Below, in pieces: positions 34,664 to 47,565 of a DNA stretch of 64,000 nt. The DNA is from Rhabditoides inermis. Lineage: Eukaryota; Nematoda; Chromadorea; Rhabditida; Rhabditidae. The stretch is taken from NCBI GenBank assembly GCA_963966185.1, contig CAWZYM010000283.1:124001-188000 (forward strand). The letters are read 5' to 3'. Each line of letters begins with the position of its first letter. Position 1 is the first letter of the stretch. The notes below the pieces were generated by a model. The model was not told the origin of the DNA, ran no database searches, and saw only the letters and a program-made list of their open reading frames with translations. The position numbers and the translations under genes are program-made.

Positions 34664-37600
34664 TTACAAATGCTGGCGCACGAGTTGTTGATACATGGGT
34701 GCGATTCGGTCTAGTCCAGCGTCGGTGAGATGCATCGCCGTATCAAAGTACATGGCGGACGTGTGGGGGTCGTAGGGGTAGAAGTGGTCATTCTCGTCGG
34801 ACATCAATCGCATTGCGTCCACAACCTGAGCACCATATGACAATTGCGATTGTAGGAATTAGGTATAAAACTGCTCAAACCTCGCATTTCTTGCACACTG
34901 CTCCCAGTTTGGCGATTCGATCGCGAGCCGGCTCCTGATCGAATATTGTCAGCGCGTCCTGCTAACATCGCATATTTTTTTTATCAAAGCTGTCGTCACC
35001 CCAATCTCTTTCAACGGTTTCTGTTTGGTCTTCAGAAATTTTATGGCGACTTGCATCGGACGTTGAACTAGTGATGGAATCGCGTTCAGTATGTACACTC
35101 TGTTTTTCGTGTTCTTTTCGAATGATGTTAGCTGAAAGTGTGCATAATCACTACACGGTGAATATGTTAAATCTGTTTTTACCTGCTTTAGCATGAATTG
35201 ATAAGTCGTGTCATTGATCAATGATCCGGTTACATTTAGCGGCTGTTTCGATATTTCCATGGATCTAATAGTCAATATAATATTTAATATTAAATCAATT
35301 TGATTTATATTCGACCTGTGAATAATAAACAGAATGTCTGGTTTTATTTTTTCTACCGCATTCCGAAAGTCCTGGTATTCTTCCGTGTAAGCCAAAGGTT
35401 CATAAGCTGAAAAAACGTTTTTCAAAAAGAAGTTATTTATGATTGAACTAACTGCTCATGTAGAAAAGTTTGAAACTGGACGAAACGTTTTTAAAATAGC
35501 GATAAACCGAATCGGCTGAACAAAAAAGTGTAATGACGAGTTTGACGCTAAATTCTGACCTTGATTTCCGGCATAACTGTTGCCAATGAGTAAAATGGAG
35601 TTGTTGCCGTGCGATTTCTTCAACGGATTTGAGAAATCTTAGCAAAATGAAGTTTCTAATAATCACTTACCGGGAATACGCATAGCCCAAAGGGTCGCTT
35701 CTTACGATATTGAAACTTTCTGTTTCTAGCTTGGCTCATTAGTGAATCGGCAGCCAAAACACATTGTTTTGGGACAAACTGATTTTGAAAGTTGCTGTCT
35801 GCTTTCACGTTCATAGAAATCGCTTTTTCTGAACGCATGAAACAAAGTTTGAACAAATATTGCTGGAAAAAGCCTACCGATGCTAATTCGTTGAATCTGC
35901 ATGTCCGTTAAGTTTGAAGCAGGATCTAGAAACTATCATTGTAAACTTGAACTCATTAAATTACCTCTGTTGATTGTGGTAACGAATAAATTCTGCGGCT
36001 GGGCATATCTTTCTTGTGTGTTCACAAAAATATATGCGAAACACAGAATGTACAACACCGCAATGAGTGAAAGTACCCATTTTCGCTCCAGCTGAATTTG
36101 AATTTATACTTTTTTTTCGTAGAATTCGCTATTGAATTGTTTTTTTATTAATATACACATAACATTCTATAGTCTCCACTACGTTTACTTTATTTGTACA
36201 TGCTCATATGAAAATATTTCTTAGGAATTTAAAAATGATTGTAAATTTATAGTTTTCAACAATCGTGCGCTCTCTTTCGAGATTTTGTCTGTTTGATGAA
36301 ACTCGCGCGCTGGCAAAACGAGCGATGAAAAGAAACTGATTTGTAAACATATCACTGACCATTGGTATCCGAATTTCAATGTAGAAACAATACCTTGAGG
36401 TACTGGACTTCGAAAAGTTGGTGGATAAGAATCACCAGTACCAGCAGGCCAACCATCCCCACACAATAGGCTGCAAAAAAACTGTCAATTAACAATTAAG
36501 CATAGTTGGATACAATCATATATGCTGTATGACACGTGTTATGCACTTGTGCTGTCTTTTGTGGATACCAAAAATGTTTTCATGACAGGAAATGGAATCA
36601 AGGACATCACACACCGATTGTGCACTAAACGATTGTGCAACGCACAACCACTACGCTGGGAAGACAAAGCCCGTAACGTACATTGCATTGAGTGGTGAAG
36701 TTTGACGATACTGTAGATCGGCCAGTGGAAGAGATAAAGAGAGTAGGAAAGATCACCAATGTAGTTCTGGAAAATGTACACAGGATTTTTTAAACATTGG
36801 TCGAAATACGATATATTTGTTGGTGAGAATCCAGCAATCCGAATGTTGTCCGAGCGTCGTCAATATGGCTGTGCTAATTGTGGTATGAATCCTGAAAGTA
36901 TGATCAAGAGTATTAAACTCAAACATTTGACATGTCAGCAATCACATTACAGTGCGCTGCTTCCGTTTCAAATGTATTAAAAATGTGTTCAAAGTTGTTT
37001 TCTTATTGCAAATATAAAAAGATACCTCAGGTTGTTTTCGTCAAGTGGCCAGATAGTGAAGCTTGTTCCCAGAAGAACTACCAAACCATGTGTTGCATAA
37101 GCATAATTCATTTTTTGACGTCCTAAAGGTTTCGCTCAAGATCGAAACTAATTAAACCCTCACCTGAACCACTCTCAGTTGACAGCGTCATTTCCATTTC
37201 AGTACTGTGGTACGACATTGCACCTAGAAGAAACTGCCAAATGCGGCAAAACACCTGAATACAAAAAATACAGTATGTATAACTAGTATGTTAGGTTTAT
37301 GAGTACGCACATTATTGAAGGATGTGTTCTTTTCCGAGTAAAGATATGCAGTTAAGGATATTGTAGTTATCACTCCGAAAAACACTTTTGAACTTTTGAA
37401 GAAACTCTTAAAAACACTTGTAAATCGTATAATTTCGCAGTGAAACCTTGAAATAGAATAGGAACGGAATGAGGATGTAGAACTGTATTTCAACAGCGAG
37501 TGACCATGTGTGAGTGAACTGATCGACTGCATGCAGCAACTGTCAAGGAAATGGTTATTTTCAAACGATTGTGAATAGATGTGTGGTCGACAGCATTCAC

Positions 37601-38275
37601 TGTTCAGGTTCACTCACTTGTTGCGAGTATTCTTCGATTGACGAATCTTTCACGTTGCTCAAAAACACTAGCGCTCTCAATCCAGTTTTTGTGTTGGTTT
37701 CCAGAAAACTGTCCGGAAAAACGAGCGGAAGGAGAATCATTGTGATCAGTATGAACAGAAGGTATAGCGGGAGAATGCGCTTGACTCGACGATAGTAGAA
37801 AGTCTTGCAATAAAATTATGGTGCTATTTTACAAACTGTCTCTGTCTACCGTGAAACTCTCCATGTTTAGAGCGTCGAAACGATTCATAATCATGGCGAT
37901 CAAGTACCCGGATATGACGAAAAAGCTATAACAGAGTTTGAGAGTGTATTCGACTCCACGCCCCGGATAGTTGCACAAAAGCGGCGCGCGCGCAGACCGC
38001 TCCGCGAAACACGCGACGCGTCTCCTTTGCAAATCACCAGCAACAGCTGTGTAGAGCGCAATAATTTCTCGACTGAAATCGCTACACGTCCATCCACTCG
38101 CGACGCGGCCTGCGCGCTTGCCGCTCTCTCTGCGGGGCGCGATGTGCCACTATCCGGACCCTGTCACTCACATGTCGACTCCGATGTAGCCATTGGGGAA
38201 GTGTTGCGGGAAGAAGTGGAATAGAAGGACCAGGAGGATAGCCCAGCCGCGTAGGCCTTGGATGTCACGACGCAT
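34664..38275 (-). pseudogene. O-acyltransferase with SGNH domain, copy B (likely frameshifted)
   Basis: Inverted duplicate of copy A with the same exon order. ATG at 38275 (MRRDIQGLRGWAILLV), exon 2 at 37850-37925, stop at 34664. The catalytic segments (LLFHFFP, IGNSYAGNQ, DTAMHLTDAG) are kept and nearly all splice sites remain. In the exon matching 7226-7477 of copy A, a run of eight A (coding strand, 34975-34982) and loss of one base relative to A shift the frame to an early stop. The last exon itself is open. If a nearby splice removed this stretch the protein could be rescued, so dead status is likely but not proven. Intron 1 lost the long AG tract seen in copy C. Confidence 0.8.
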
Positions 38276-38280
38276 CGACC

Positions 38281-38292
38281 GGGGGGGGGGGG
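38281..38292. repeat. Poly-G run just upstream of copy B start
   Basis: Twelve or more G in a row, followed by GAGAGAGG-type sequence, six bases upstream of the start codon on the coding strand (C-run). Copies A and D have CCCC or no run here, so its length is unstable or was mis-sequenced. Confidence 0.8.
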
Positions 38293-38618
38293 GAGAGAGG
38301 GGAGAGAGAGGGTGGAGAGAGGGTGAAAAGTTTGATGACCCGTATCGAAACACCACGATCCTGGGACAAGAGGGTAAACGGGGATGCTGCGAGTTAAGTT
38401 TGTCAGTTCCAGGATTTTTCGTGCGTCGCAACGGGACGTGGATGTTACCATAACAATCGAGTGGATGCATCTTTGTGGATGTGAACCGGATAATGGGTTC
38501 GGCCACGCACGCGGGTTGGCATAGGCACACGATGCCGTCTCTAGTTGGCAAAAATTGAATAGACCCACTATCTTCCTCATGGGGGGAACAGACCACGAAC
38601 GGGTGGTGCGGTAACTAA

Positions 38619-39253
38619 CAAGCAAATGGCAACAGGTCACCCCCCACAACTCGCTATGTTTTGATGGAATCTTGTAGGCATGCCCCATACCAAGCCCTAG
38701 CCAAAATTAAAAATCTCGAAGAGCGTCGGAAGTGCCTTAATTAAGCACCGGAAGTTCACGTGCTTTTCGATGCGCGATAGGTCATTGCGTGTGTCATCCC
38801 GAAATACGGACACTGAAACAACCGTTCGGCGGCCTAGTGGCTAGTGAGCTAACTCGTAAATAGTGATGACCAAGGTTTGGTCCCCTGCGGTGCAAAATGT
38901 TTTTTTTCCAGATTTGAAATACCTTTTTATGAAAAAAGGGGGGTTTGACAAAACGTTTTGCTCCGACGGGGACCGAACCCTTAGTCACTACTTATGAGTT
39001 AGCTCACTAGCCACTAGGCTACTTATGAGTTAGCTCACTAGCCACTAGGCCGCCGAACCGTTGTTTCACTGTCCGCATTTCGGGATGGCATGCGCAATGA
39101 CTTAACGCGCATGTAAACTTCCGGTGCTTAATTAAGACACTTCCGGTGCTCTTCGAGATTTTTAATTTTGGCTAGGGCTTTGTATATGGCATGCCTACAA
39201 GATTCCATCAAAACATAGCGAGTTGTGGGGGGTGACCTGTTGCCATTTGCTTG
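38619..39253. mobile_element. 635-bp foldback element with tRNA-like arms
   Basis: Long inverted arms (about 270 bases) begin CAAGCAAATGGCAACAGGTC on both ends, with a short AT-rich loop (about 38905-38955). Block A shows the empty site: GGTAACTAA and TAAGAGCACAGCC, which flank this element, are adjacent there (reverse strand of 3795-3820). Each arm holds a tRNA-like stretch (GGCCTAGTGGCTAGTGAGC, then GGTTTGGTCCCC or GGTTCGGTCCCC). The right arm has a 33-base tandem duplication. No protein coded. Confidence 0.85.
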
Positions 39254-39321
39254 TAAGAGCACAGCCAAATTACAAGAATCGAACAGTTGTCATGTTCATG
39301 TGGCTACTAGTAGATATGGGA

Positions 39322-39976
39322 TGTCGTGACCGGAGGCACGACCAACCATGTTCCCAATATCAACCGTTTACTGTGCTTTCTACTATCGCAAGCGTACTCC
39401 ACTCGCGCGCCAGCATCTGCTCCTGACGCCATCGGAGCGCCGTCGTCTGGAAGATTCCCGGATGAGCCAACTTAAGGTGCGCGAGTCAATCCCACCTCAT
39501 TCTGTTGTTTGTCCCGCCGGCGTGCGGTCGACCCTTCTGTCCTCAGAATCCCGTGATCTGAAATTGTCGTTTATTGCGTTCCTGTAGTCTCCGTATTGAC
39601 TGTAGTCCTATTGTTATTCCCCGACTACGGTCAATTGTTGTTTCCGATTCGCTAGTGTCTGTCTAGCCCGTTCCCTATATTCCGTTCTCCATTTATTGCG
39701 TTTCTTTGTAAGTGTTCGCTCGTTACTGTTGTAAATTATTCTATTGTTGTTACCACTGTTTTGCTACGGCATTGCGATTGCGTTGTTCTAATAAAACAAC
39801 TGAACCACCACGTGCGAACCACTATTGGCCTCTTAACACGAGAGCACATTACACTCCCACATCACTGATTGTCAATCAGTGATTAACACAATCCGCCGGA
39901 AACCACTCAGCCCAATTTATCCTTTTCGGGCGTGTTTACGAGTGTGAATCGAGTATCTGCTATCCTCCACTGAACA
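39322..39976 (+). repeat. 5' LTR of the BEL/Pao element
   Basis: 655 bases. From about 39402 on it appears identical to the 3' LTR; near its start it lacks 162 bases that the 3' LTR has. An AATAAA lies near 39790. Confidence 0.95.
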
Positions 39977-40092
39977 TTGGTGCATCGGACCGGTTAAGAC
40001 AACCCGGCCAACATCTCGATCACTCACCAGAACTATTGATTGATATTGATTTTGCTATTGATTGATTTTCGATTGAAAACCTATTATCAACC

Positions 40093-42135
40093 ATGGCTAC
40101 CCTGCACCTCTCTGGCAATGAGAAAAATAATATCGGTCGCGACATGGACCTTGTGCGCGAGCTCGCCAACATCATTGACAACCTGTGGAAGAATTCCATC
40201 ACTGACAACACCAACCAGGTGAACAACTACGCCAACAAGTTCCGCATGCTGCGCCGAAACATTGAGCGCCACTACAACTTCCTGAATGAATCGATTGATA
40301 AGGTGACCGTGCGCATTGAGGCCAAGAAGGCTGACGATGAAGCCAATGGCATCATCGATGACTCCACCTACTACAACGAGCTCAACAAGTACCTCAGCGA
40401 GAAGGACATTGATACCGTCCAGCGCGTATACAATGATGCAATCGACATGATCGATACCTGGCTCGAGATAAACACTGAACCGAGCGGCGCCAACAACACC
40501 GAGAATGCGCGCGCACACAATCCCACGCCGTCGCTGAACATGAGCATGCTGGGCAGCGCCCCCATATACAACCACACCGTGATGACGCAATGCGCTAACA
40601 ACACTGCGCTTATCCACGAACCCGCGCAGCCTACCATGACGCTGCAGAACACCCAGATGGCTACGAACATTGACATGCGCGCGCAATACTACAGTACTCC
40701 CAAACAGTACAACCCTGATGAGACTGGCGTTCTGCACCAGCTCCCCAACCCCAACTTCTCACCGTCGAGAATCGACGACACAAAAACGTACAGCAACAAC
40801 CCGCTATTCACCACCCCACCTTCCGCGGCGCCGCTGACCGCCCTCCTTGCGCGTGCCAATGACGCAGCTCTCGAAGGTCGCACTGAAGAAGTGACTGAGT
40901 TGCTTGCAGCTGTTACCATGCTCACCAAGAAGGATGACACCACTAAACCGAGCGCGCATAGATACAAGCTACCCATCAACAGGCGTGACATGAAAATCCC
41001 CATCTTTGACGGAACCCCGAACACGTTCGATGACTTCATCGACATGTTCATTCCACTCGTGCACGAAAACCCCGACTGCAAAAACATCTGGACTACTCCC
41101 AAACGCGGAGAAGATGAACATACTGTACAACTCGCTGTCTGATCCTTCCCTTCTGCGAAACATCCCAAAGAAGGGTTAAAACTATGAGATGGCGCTGAAC
41201 ATGCTCAAGAAGCGCTTCCACGACCCCATGGCCATCCACAAAAAACATCTGGACTACTCTGCGCGGCATACCCATCAACACCAACGACGATCCCAAGTCG
41301 TGCAGGGATACTTACGAGCGCGTGCGCGGTGTGCTCAACCTGGCTGACCGCCACGGCCAAGGCACCCTCACCAACACTGACCCGGGTCTGCTGGCACTCG
41401 CGCAAGACCACGTGGTCAACAAGTTCCCGAGTGGGTGCAAGACAAGATAAATGAGAAACTGTACCACCTCAACAAGAAGGGCGAAAAAATCAACCTCGAG
41501 ATCATGCTCGACTACATCGATGAGCAGATAACTATCAAGGAGCACGTGTGCACCTCCAAGGCGATTCCCAACAAGGACACGTCTATGGTGAACCTGCGCA
41601 CCTCCACCCAACCCAATCACTACCACAACATGCGCTTCAACAACCAGAACCGTAACAGACAGTACAGCGGATATAATGGATACAACAGTGGAAACACTCA
41701 CCAAAAACCGGCACTCTCCGCGCAGGCTCCGCCCTCGCAGACCCCGCCCACTCAGGCTCCGCCCACTCGCCCTCTCACGTCACCGCAGTCCACGCCCTCG
41801 AGGCAGACCATGCCGAGCCTGAAACAGAGCCACATTGATCCCACTCACCACATGCACCCCACCAACTACTGTGTGTTTTGCAAGGACAACACGCACAACT
41901 GTTCAGGTGTGATGAGAAGTGGAAGAACAGAAAGATGGCGAAGGCACTGCTCACCGCAGAGAACAGGTGTTGGAATTGTTACGAAACCGGACATTGGAAA
42001 CAAGCGTGTAACAAGGACCAGTTCCGCATCCACTACGCCTGCATGGCCGACGACGAGTCACCCATCCCCGCTAACCTAACGAGGAAGAGATCTTCGGTGA
42101 CGTCACTCCCGAGCCCACTGAGGGTGAGAGAGAGA
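40093..42135 (+). pseudogene. gag: gag of the BEL/Pao element
   Basis: The ATG opens a 349-codon frame with a helical N-terminus and a DUF1759 motif (MKIPIFDGTPNTFDDFIDMF). The frame is lost at about 41080, where an 18-base segment (AAAACATCTGGACTACTC) recurs from 159 bases downstream. Reading then continues in other frames (MNILYNSLSDPSLLRNIPKK, DKINEKLYHLNKKGEKIN) to two zinc-binding parts, CVFCKDNTHNC and CWNCYETGHWKQAC. An in-frame TAA is at about 41177. Confidence 0.85.
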
Positions 42136-42139
42136 CGCG

Positions 42140-43600
42140 CGTGGCTGTTACTGGTGTCGAATACCACAAAAAGAAACCACACACCATCAAAACACGAATA
42201 ATCGCGACTCCCTATCTAACACCACAACAGTTCACAAACTACCAGCACAGCCAACCAAAAGTCGCATTGCAAAACACTTCGCGCGCACATAAGAAACCCA
42301 CAGACGGGACAGACCCGCAACATTGTCATCTTATTAGATGGCGGATCAAACAGAAGTTTCATAACCCCAACAACTTGCTGACCAGCTCGGCCTACAAGTC
42401 GATGATGTTCACGACGAGACATTCGTAGTGTTCGGAGGCACCACACGGCAATGTCCGAACAGGCACCACAACCGTCGAACTATGTGGTAACAACGGCATT
42501 TCAGTCAAGGTCAAACTGACAACGCAAACCCGAGATCACACAATCATACTTCACTTATCACCTACAGCCACATGACATGGCATCAGTCCATAAACACAAC
42601 ATTCATCTAACAGACATTCATGACATGAAAGTGAAACCAGATATTCTCATTGGCAGCGACCTACTCAACCTCGTTAGCCTGAGCACAACACAGCTTGCGA
42701 CTGATCTACCTTCGGCCTGCGTGCTAGCCCCACTATATTCGGCCACGCACTATCCGGTAGCTACTACATTGATCAACAACTGACAGAGCCACCATACCAT
42801 ACATACCACATCTCATTCAACGACAAGGTCGAAAACTTCTGGAATCTCGACTGCATGGGCATCACCGACCCCGCACGAGTTCGACACACTCTATGCAATC
42901 AAACAAACGAGTAGACGAACAGTTTCTCAAAACAGTGCGCTTAGACAACGACGGCATTCATGTCGGCTTGCCCTGGAAGGACAACCACCCTCCACTCAAT
43001 GACAACTTCAACATGGCCTTTGTGCGACTTAGAAACATTATCCGCAAACTCGAAGCGAAACCGAAAACTATTCGAAGCCTACGATAACATCATGAAAGAG
43101 CAGTTGCAAAAAGGTGTGGATAGGGTACGCTCCCTTCAACCGCACACCTCGCTCATTATTTATGCCCACTCATATGTGGAGAAACCAGGCAGTACCACAC
43201 CCATCGAATAGTGTATGATGCGAGCAGTCACTCTGCCGGCTCACCCTCACTAAACGACTGCCTCCACCAAGGCCCCCTCCTACTTGCCCCAACTGTGCGG
43301 CATACTATTGAGGGCACGACTCTATCCCATCATTGTTATTGCGGACAGTGAAAAAGCATTTTTACAACTGAGCCTCTTTCCCGAAGACAGAGACGCCGTC
43401 AGGTTTCTCTGGCTCGAAGACTACACCAAGGGATTCTCCCCGCGACAACATAAGAGAGTACGCCTTCCAAAAAGCACCATTTGGAGTGTCATCGAGTCCC
43501 TATTTACTCGCCGCATCCATCAAGTACATACTATCATTCGTGCCACACATTGGAAAAGACATTCTGCGTGACTGCTATGTCGACAACCTTGTACAACATG
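42140..43600 (+). pseudogene. pol: Protease and reverse transcriptase of the BEL/Pao element
   Basis: An aspartic-protease-like IVILLDGGSNRSFITP (near 42325) is followed in another frame by DQLGLQVDDVHDETFVVFGG. Reverse transcriptase pieces include RIVYDASSHSAGSPSLNDCL, VIADSEKAFLQLSLFPEDRD, FGVSSSPYLLAASI and the active site CYVDNLV (43573-43593). The last catalytic Asp position is Asn; related elements mostly have YVDD. At least four frame changes. Confidence 0.8.
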
Positions 43601-43601
43601 C

Positions 43602-43697
43602 ACTCACAACACAACAAGCCACCCACAACGCTCACCAAGCAAAAACATGCACTCACAACACAACAAGCCACCCACAACGCTCACCAAGCAAAAGAAA
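43602..43697 (+). repeat. 49-base tandem duplication in pol
   Basis: CACTCACAACACAACAAGCC and following bases occur twice in direct tandem, 49 bases apart. The duplication shifts the frame between reverse transcriptase and RNase H. Confidence 0.9.
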
Positions 43698-44640
43698 TCT
43701 TTCACAAAGCGAAGATGAACCTGCGTTCATTCATATCAAACAAGCAAGAAGTCACCGAATCATTCAACGAGTGCGATCGCGCCAAAGACCCAATCCAGAA
43801 ACTGCTAGGTATACGGTGGGATACGGTAGCCGACACATTCACTCTCAAGTGCTTCCTCCCACACAACGATAAACCAACAAAACGCGCGGTCACATCTGCT
43901 ATCGCAGCCAACTATGACCCACTCGGTCTGATCAGCCCCACTCTCACAGTTGCCAAGGTGTTCCAACAGAAGCTGTGGAACGAGCCGCGCAAGTGGGACG
44001 AGCCACTGCCGGCTCACCTCACCGACGAGTGGAACGAGATCGCGCGCGACTCACAACATGATATCACTCTACCAGCGCACTATCACACAACACTCACTCG
44101 AATCCACCTACACACTGTGCATCTTCAGTGATGCATCCATTAATGCCTACGGCTGTTGCGCATACATTCGAGAACAGACACGAGAGGGACAGGTCATTGT
44201 CAACCTCATCTACTCCAAACTCAAGCTCGCACCAACGAAGGGCGCGAAAGTGCAAGAAAACAAACCGCCGAGAACCGAGAAACAGAAGAACAAGAAACTA
44301 CTGACTATTCCGCGTCTGGAACTCATGTCTATCCTCACAGCTATTCGCGCTGCTAAGTTTCTACTGGAACAACTCGACCTTCCTGTCCACCACCTACACC
44401 TATTCACAGACTCTACCATTGCGAAAGACTGGATCCACAATAACCGCGAGAAACTAGAACCATTTGTTTACAACCGAGTGAAGGAGATAAGAGAGACCGC
44501 GCCTGCTCTACAACAATCGCACTCTTTGCTCTCTTCGGTCAGCCTACACCACACACCAACCGATCAAAACCCAGCAGACACAGTCAGCAGGGGAGAAACC
44601 TGTCCGAGCCGACGCCCTCGCTACCAGACGATGTCGACGC
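43698..44640 (+). pseudogene. pol: BEL/Pao connection domain and RNase H
   Basis: LLGIRWDTVADTFTL and NYDPLGLISPTLTVAKVFQQ, hallmarks of BEL/Pao pol. RNase H follows with CIFSDASINAYG, IPRLELMSILTAIRAAKFLL, LFTDSTIAKDWI and HHTPTDQNPADTVSRGE. The catalytic acidic residues Asp, Glu and Asp are present. One frame change near 44110. Confidence 0.85.
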
Positions 44641-45082
44641 AGCGCTTGGCTCTGAACAGACAATAATCAATACAGTACAGTCCACAGCGGACTGGGACGA
44701 ACACCTCACCCAGTGCCTACAACCTGATCGATTCTCAACATTATATCGCTATCGAAGGCACCTACAGTACATCGCCACTTTCATCAAGTTATGTACGCGT
44801 GCAACTAGATCTCGAAAAATCACAACGAGAGTCGACTACAATGCGCCTATTCATGAAATCACTGATAATCTTATGCATATCATTCATCAACGAAAACATG
44901 TGGACGTGACTCACCCGTCTCTTGTCGAACTCGGCCTCGTGATCGACCAGCATGGTGTCGTCCGATGCGGCGGCCGCCTGAAACAATCCGATCTCAGTCA
45001 CTCTGCGAGAACACCCATCCTGATTGCGAGACACTCACATCTCGCCACACTCATAACACGAGACGCTCACTCAACATGTGGG

Positions 45083-45206
45083 CACAATGGAACCAACCAC
45101 ACTATGGCTACTGTTCGAGAAACTTATTGGATACCACAACTGCGCACAATGGAACCAACCACACTATGGCTACTGTTCGAGAAACTTATTGGATACCACA
45201 ACTGCG
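45083..45206 (+). repeat. 62-base tandem duplication in integrase
   Basis: CACAATGGAACCAACCACAC and following bases are repeated directly with a 62-base period. Confidence 0.9.
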
Positions 45207-45723
45207 CACACTCATCAGAAGCGTACTCACAAAGTGCGTTATTTGCAGAAGATACAACAGCCGACCATTCCCCTACCCGGACTCCCCAGACCTACCCACA
45301 GTACGTACCCAACGTCCTAAGAAGTGTTTTGACAACATTGGATGTGACTACTTTGGTCCAATCACAACTAAGAACTCAACCAAGGTATGGGGTGTGATCT
45401 ATACCTGCCTCGCTACTCGCTTGGTGCACCTTGATACAGTCGAGTCGCTCACCTCGGATGAGCTGGTTCACTCCTTGCGCAGACTGTCCGGTCGCCGTGG
45501 CGCTCCTGCAAACATAATAAGTGACAATGCGAAATATTTCCAACTCGCAGCCACGGTGCTCAACAAACAGCATTTTTCGAAAACATCATGGCGTTTCATC
45601 ACCGCTCTCGCACCCTGGAGAGCAGGTGTCTATGAGAGACTGGTCGGTTCAGTGAAACGCTGTCTAGTCAAAATGACACGTGGACACAAACTAGATAAAC
45701 GAGAACTACACACCACCATCGTT

Positions 45724-45925
45724 GAGATCGAAGGAATCATAAACAACCGTCCAATCACGTATGTGAGCACTGACCTGAACGGGTGGAGACCGGTGCGCCC
45801 TGCCGACCTCCTGTCCCCTCCCCTGAGATCGAAGGAATCATAAACAACCGTCCAATCACGTATGTGAGCACTGACCTGAACGGGTGGAGACCGGTGCGCC
45901 CTGCCGACCTCCTGTCCCCTCCCCT
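45724..45925 (+). repeat. 101-base tandem duplication in integrase
   Basis: GAGATCGAAGGAATCATAAA through CCCCTCCCCT is repeated directly with a 101-base period, encoding EGIINNRPITYVSTDLNGWR twice. Confidence 0.9.
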
Positions 45926-46820
45926 CGATCCACTGCTTGTCGTGGGCGCCGACATTGACGAGTCAGACGAGGAGTATGAGATCCACTAAATTTTACACAG
46001 CACTCCGTCAAAAGTGTGCCGCCGTGCCGGGAACCTTTGCGCGCCAAATTTGAAACTTTGTGTTTTGCATCTTACTTGATTGATCCTGTCAGCGGTAATA
46101 TGCTCATTTCAAAGATTAAGCCACGCATGTCTTAGTTCATCGAACGAAGTGAAACTGCAAACGGCTTCTTAATTTGCAATATCACGAATGCTCAAGGTGT
46201 ATCTTGTAGTTTCGAGAAAATGACATAATGGAAACATGAGGATGTCTGTTATACGAATTGAGACAGGATCAGTTGCATGACCTCGGTCAGCTCCAGTCAA
46301 GTTACATTTAGCACAACACTGTGAGACAACGAATAAAAAGGGGGAGGGTGCGCTTACTCCATTTTCGTATTCACTTTTGAATGATCCTCTACTACAATGA
46401 AAGATTGACTATTATCGATTTTTTTACCATAACGATGCCCTCACTTTACGTTTCAGGGATTTATCTACCTACACATTTTCACTTATCGATCTACTACTGT
46501 GAGCATATAAGTAAAAAGTAAACAACATTGATTCAACAATTCGGAGACATGATAATAAATATCAATATCTCTGAATTACGATAGCTTAGGTTCTCACAGC
46601 ACAAGTAGCGACACTTCACCTTAGCATCACCTATTACCTGACATGACATCTCTTATCGGCATCTCACATATCTTATGGGGAAAGAGAGGAGTGCGTGTGA
46701 GATGTATTATATCAACTATGAATATCGTAGAAGATTCTAGACAATTTCAACTTGCATTAGTAGTGAAATAGAATAATGTGCTAGGTTCAAACCTCACAGT
46801 AACGATAATATTGACTACAG

Positions 46821-47430
46821 TTGCGACTCTTTTGTGTTGTGGAGGAGTGTAGAGGAGAAGTGGAGCTTCACCCGACAGGACGGAAGGTCACCGACCTCGA
46901 CTACGCGGATGACATCGCTCTTCTTGGAGAAGACCCTGTTAACCTGCAGAAAGCTGTCGACCGTCTCAGTCTCCTCGCCGCCTCTTACGGTCTGACTCTC
47001 AGGACGGACAAGTGCGAGTCGATGACCATCCCGCGAGGAGTAAAGGAGGAGTTCACTGTCAATGGAGAGAAGATCGCGCAGAACAACATCTTCCGCTACC
47101 TCGGTTCGTGATTAGCAGCGACGCCGGCCTTACTAGGATGTAGAGGCGCGAATCGTCCAATCTGCTCCGCGTTCAATTCGCTGAAAAGGTTTTGTGGAGA
47201 TCGAGTACCGCCAATTACGTCAAGCTGCAGATCTACCTCACCGCCATCCGACCTGCAATGCTCTACGGATCCGGTACTCGGGCTCTCAATAAGAAGCTCG
47301 AGGAGAAGCTGGATACGGCGGAACGCAAATTCTTGCGCCGGATGTTAGCCTACTTCTTCCCAACCGTCGCCACAACTCGCAGTTGTATCGGGATGTTAAC
47401 ACATCTATGAGTGAGTGAGTGAGTGATACT
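46821..47430 (+). pseudogene. RTE-like retrotransposon fragment inside the TIR element
   Basis: Encodes [20 protein letters not shown] with the catalytic [24 protein letters not shown] and [20 protein letters not shown], closely matching the copy at 25020-27842. It then ends abruptly in a (GAGT)n tail at 47407-47425. The reverse-transcriptase N-terminus is missing (5' truncation) and the C-terminal part is deleted before the tail. Confidence 0.8.
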
Positions 47431-47489
47431 GAATGAAATGCATCGCATATTTTCTTTGGCGTTCATATCTCTACTTCCTCAACTCCTCT

Positions 47490-47565
47490 CACATGATCCC
47501 ATGGCGAAGTGGGTAACGCTTCTCGCGTGACAAGACAAGCAGCGGTTCGCGGGTTCGACCTTGGG
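47490..47565 (+). repeat. tRNA-like sequence inside the TIR element
   Basis: A-box-like TGGCGAAGTGGGTAACGC and a strong B box, GGGTTCGACCTTGGG, with ends that partly pair (GATCCCA with TGGGTATC). It resembles a tRNA pseudogene or the head of a SINE. Confidence 0.55.

Noticed and set aside
38794..38988. Minus-strand open frame of 64 codons
   Set aside because: Lies in the foldback element arms and loop; no homology or splice context.
40087..40737. 216-codon antisense frame opposite the BEL gag
   Set aside because: Shadow of a real, codon-biased coding region on the plus strand; no motif of its own.
43602..45925. CRISPR-like or satellite array from the repeated 49-, 62- and 101-base units
   Set aside because: Each is a single direct duplication within a retrotransposon, not an array with spacers; the genome is eukaryotic.
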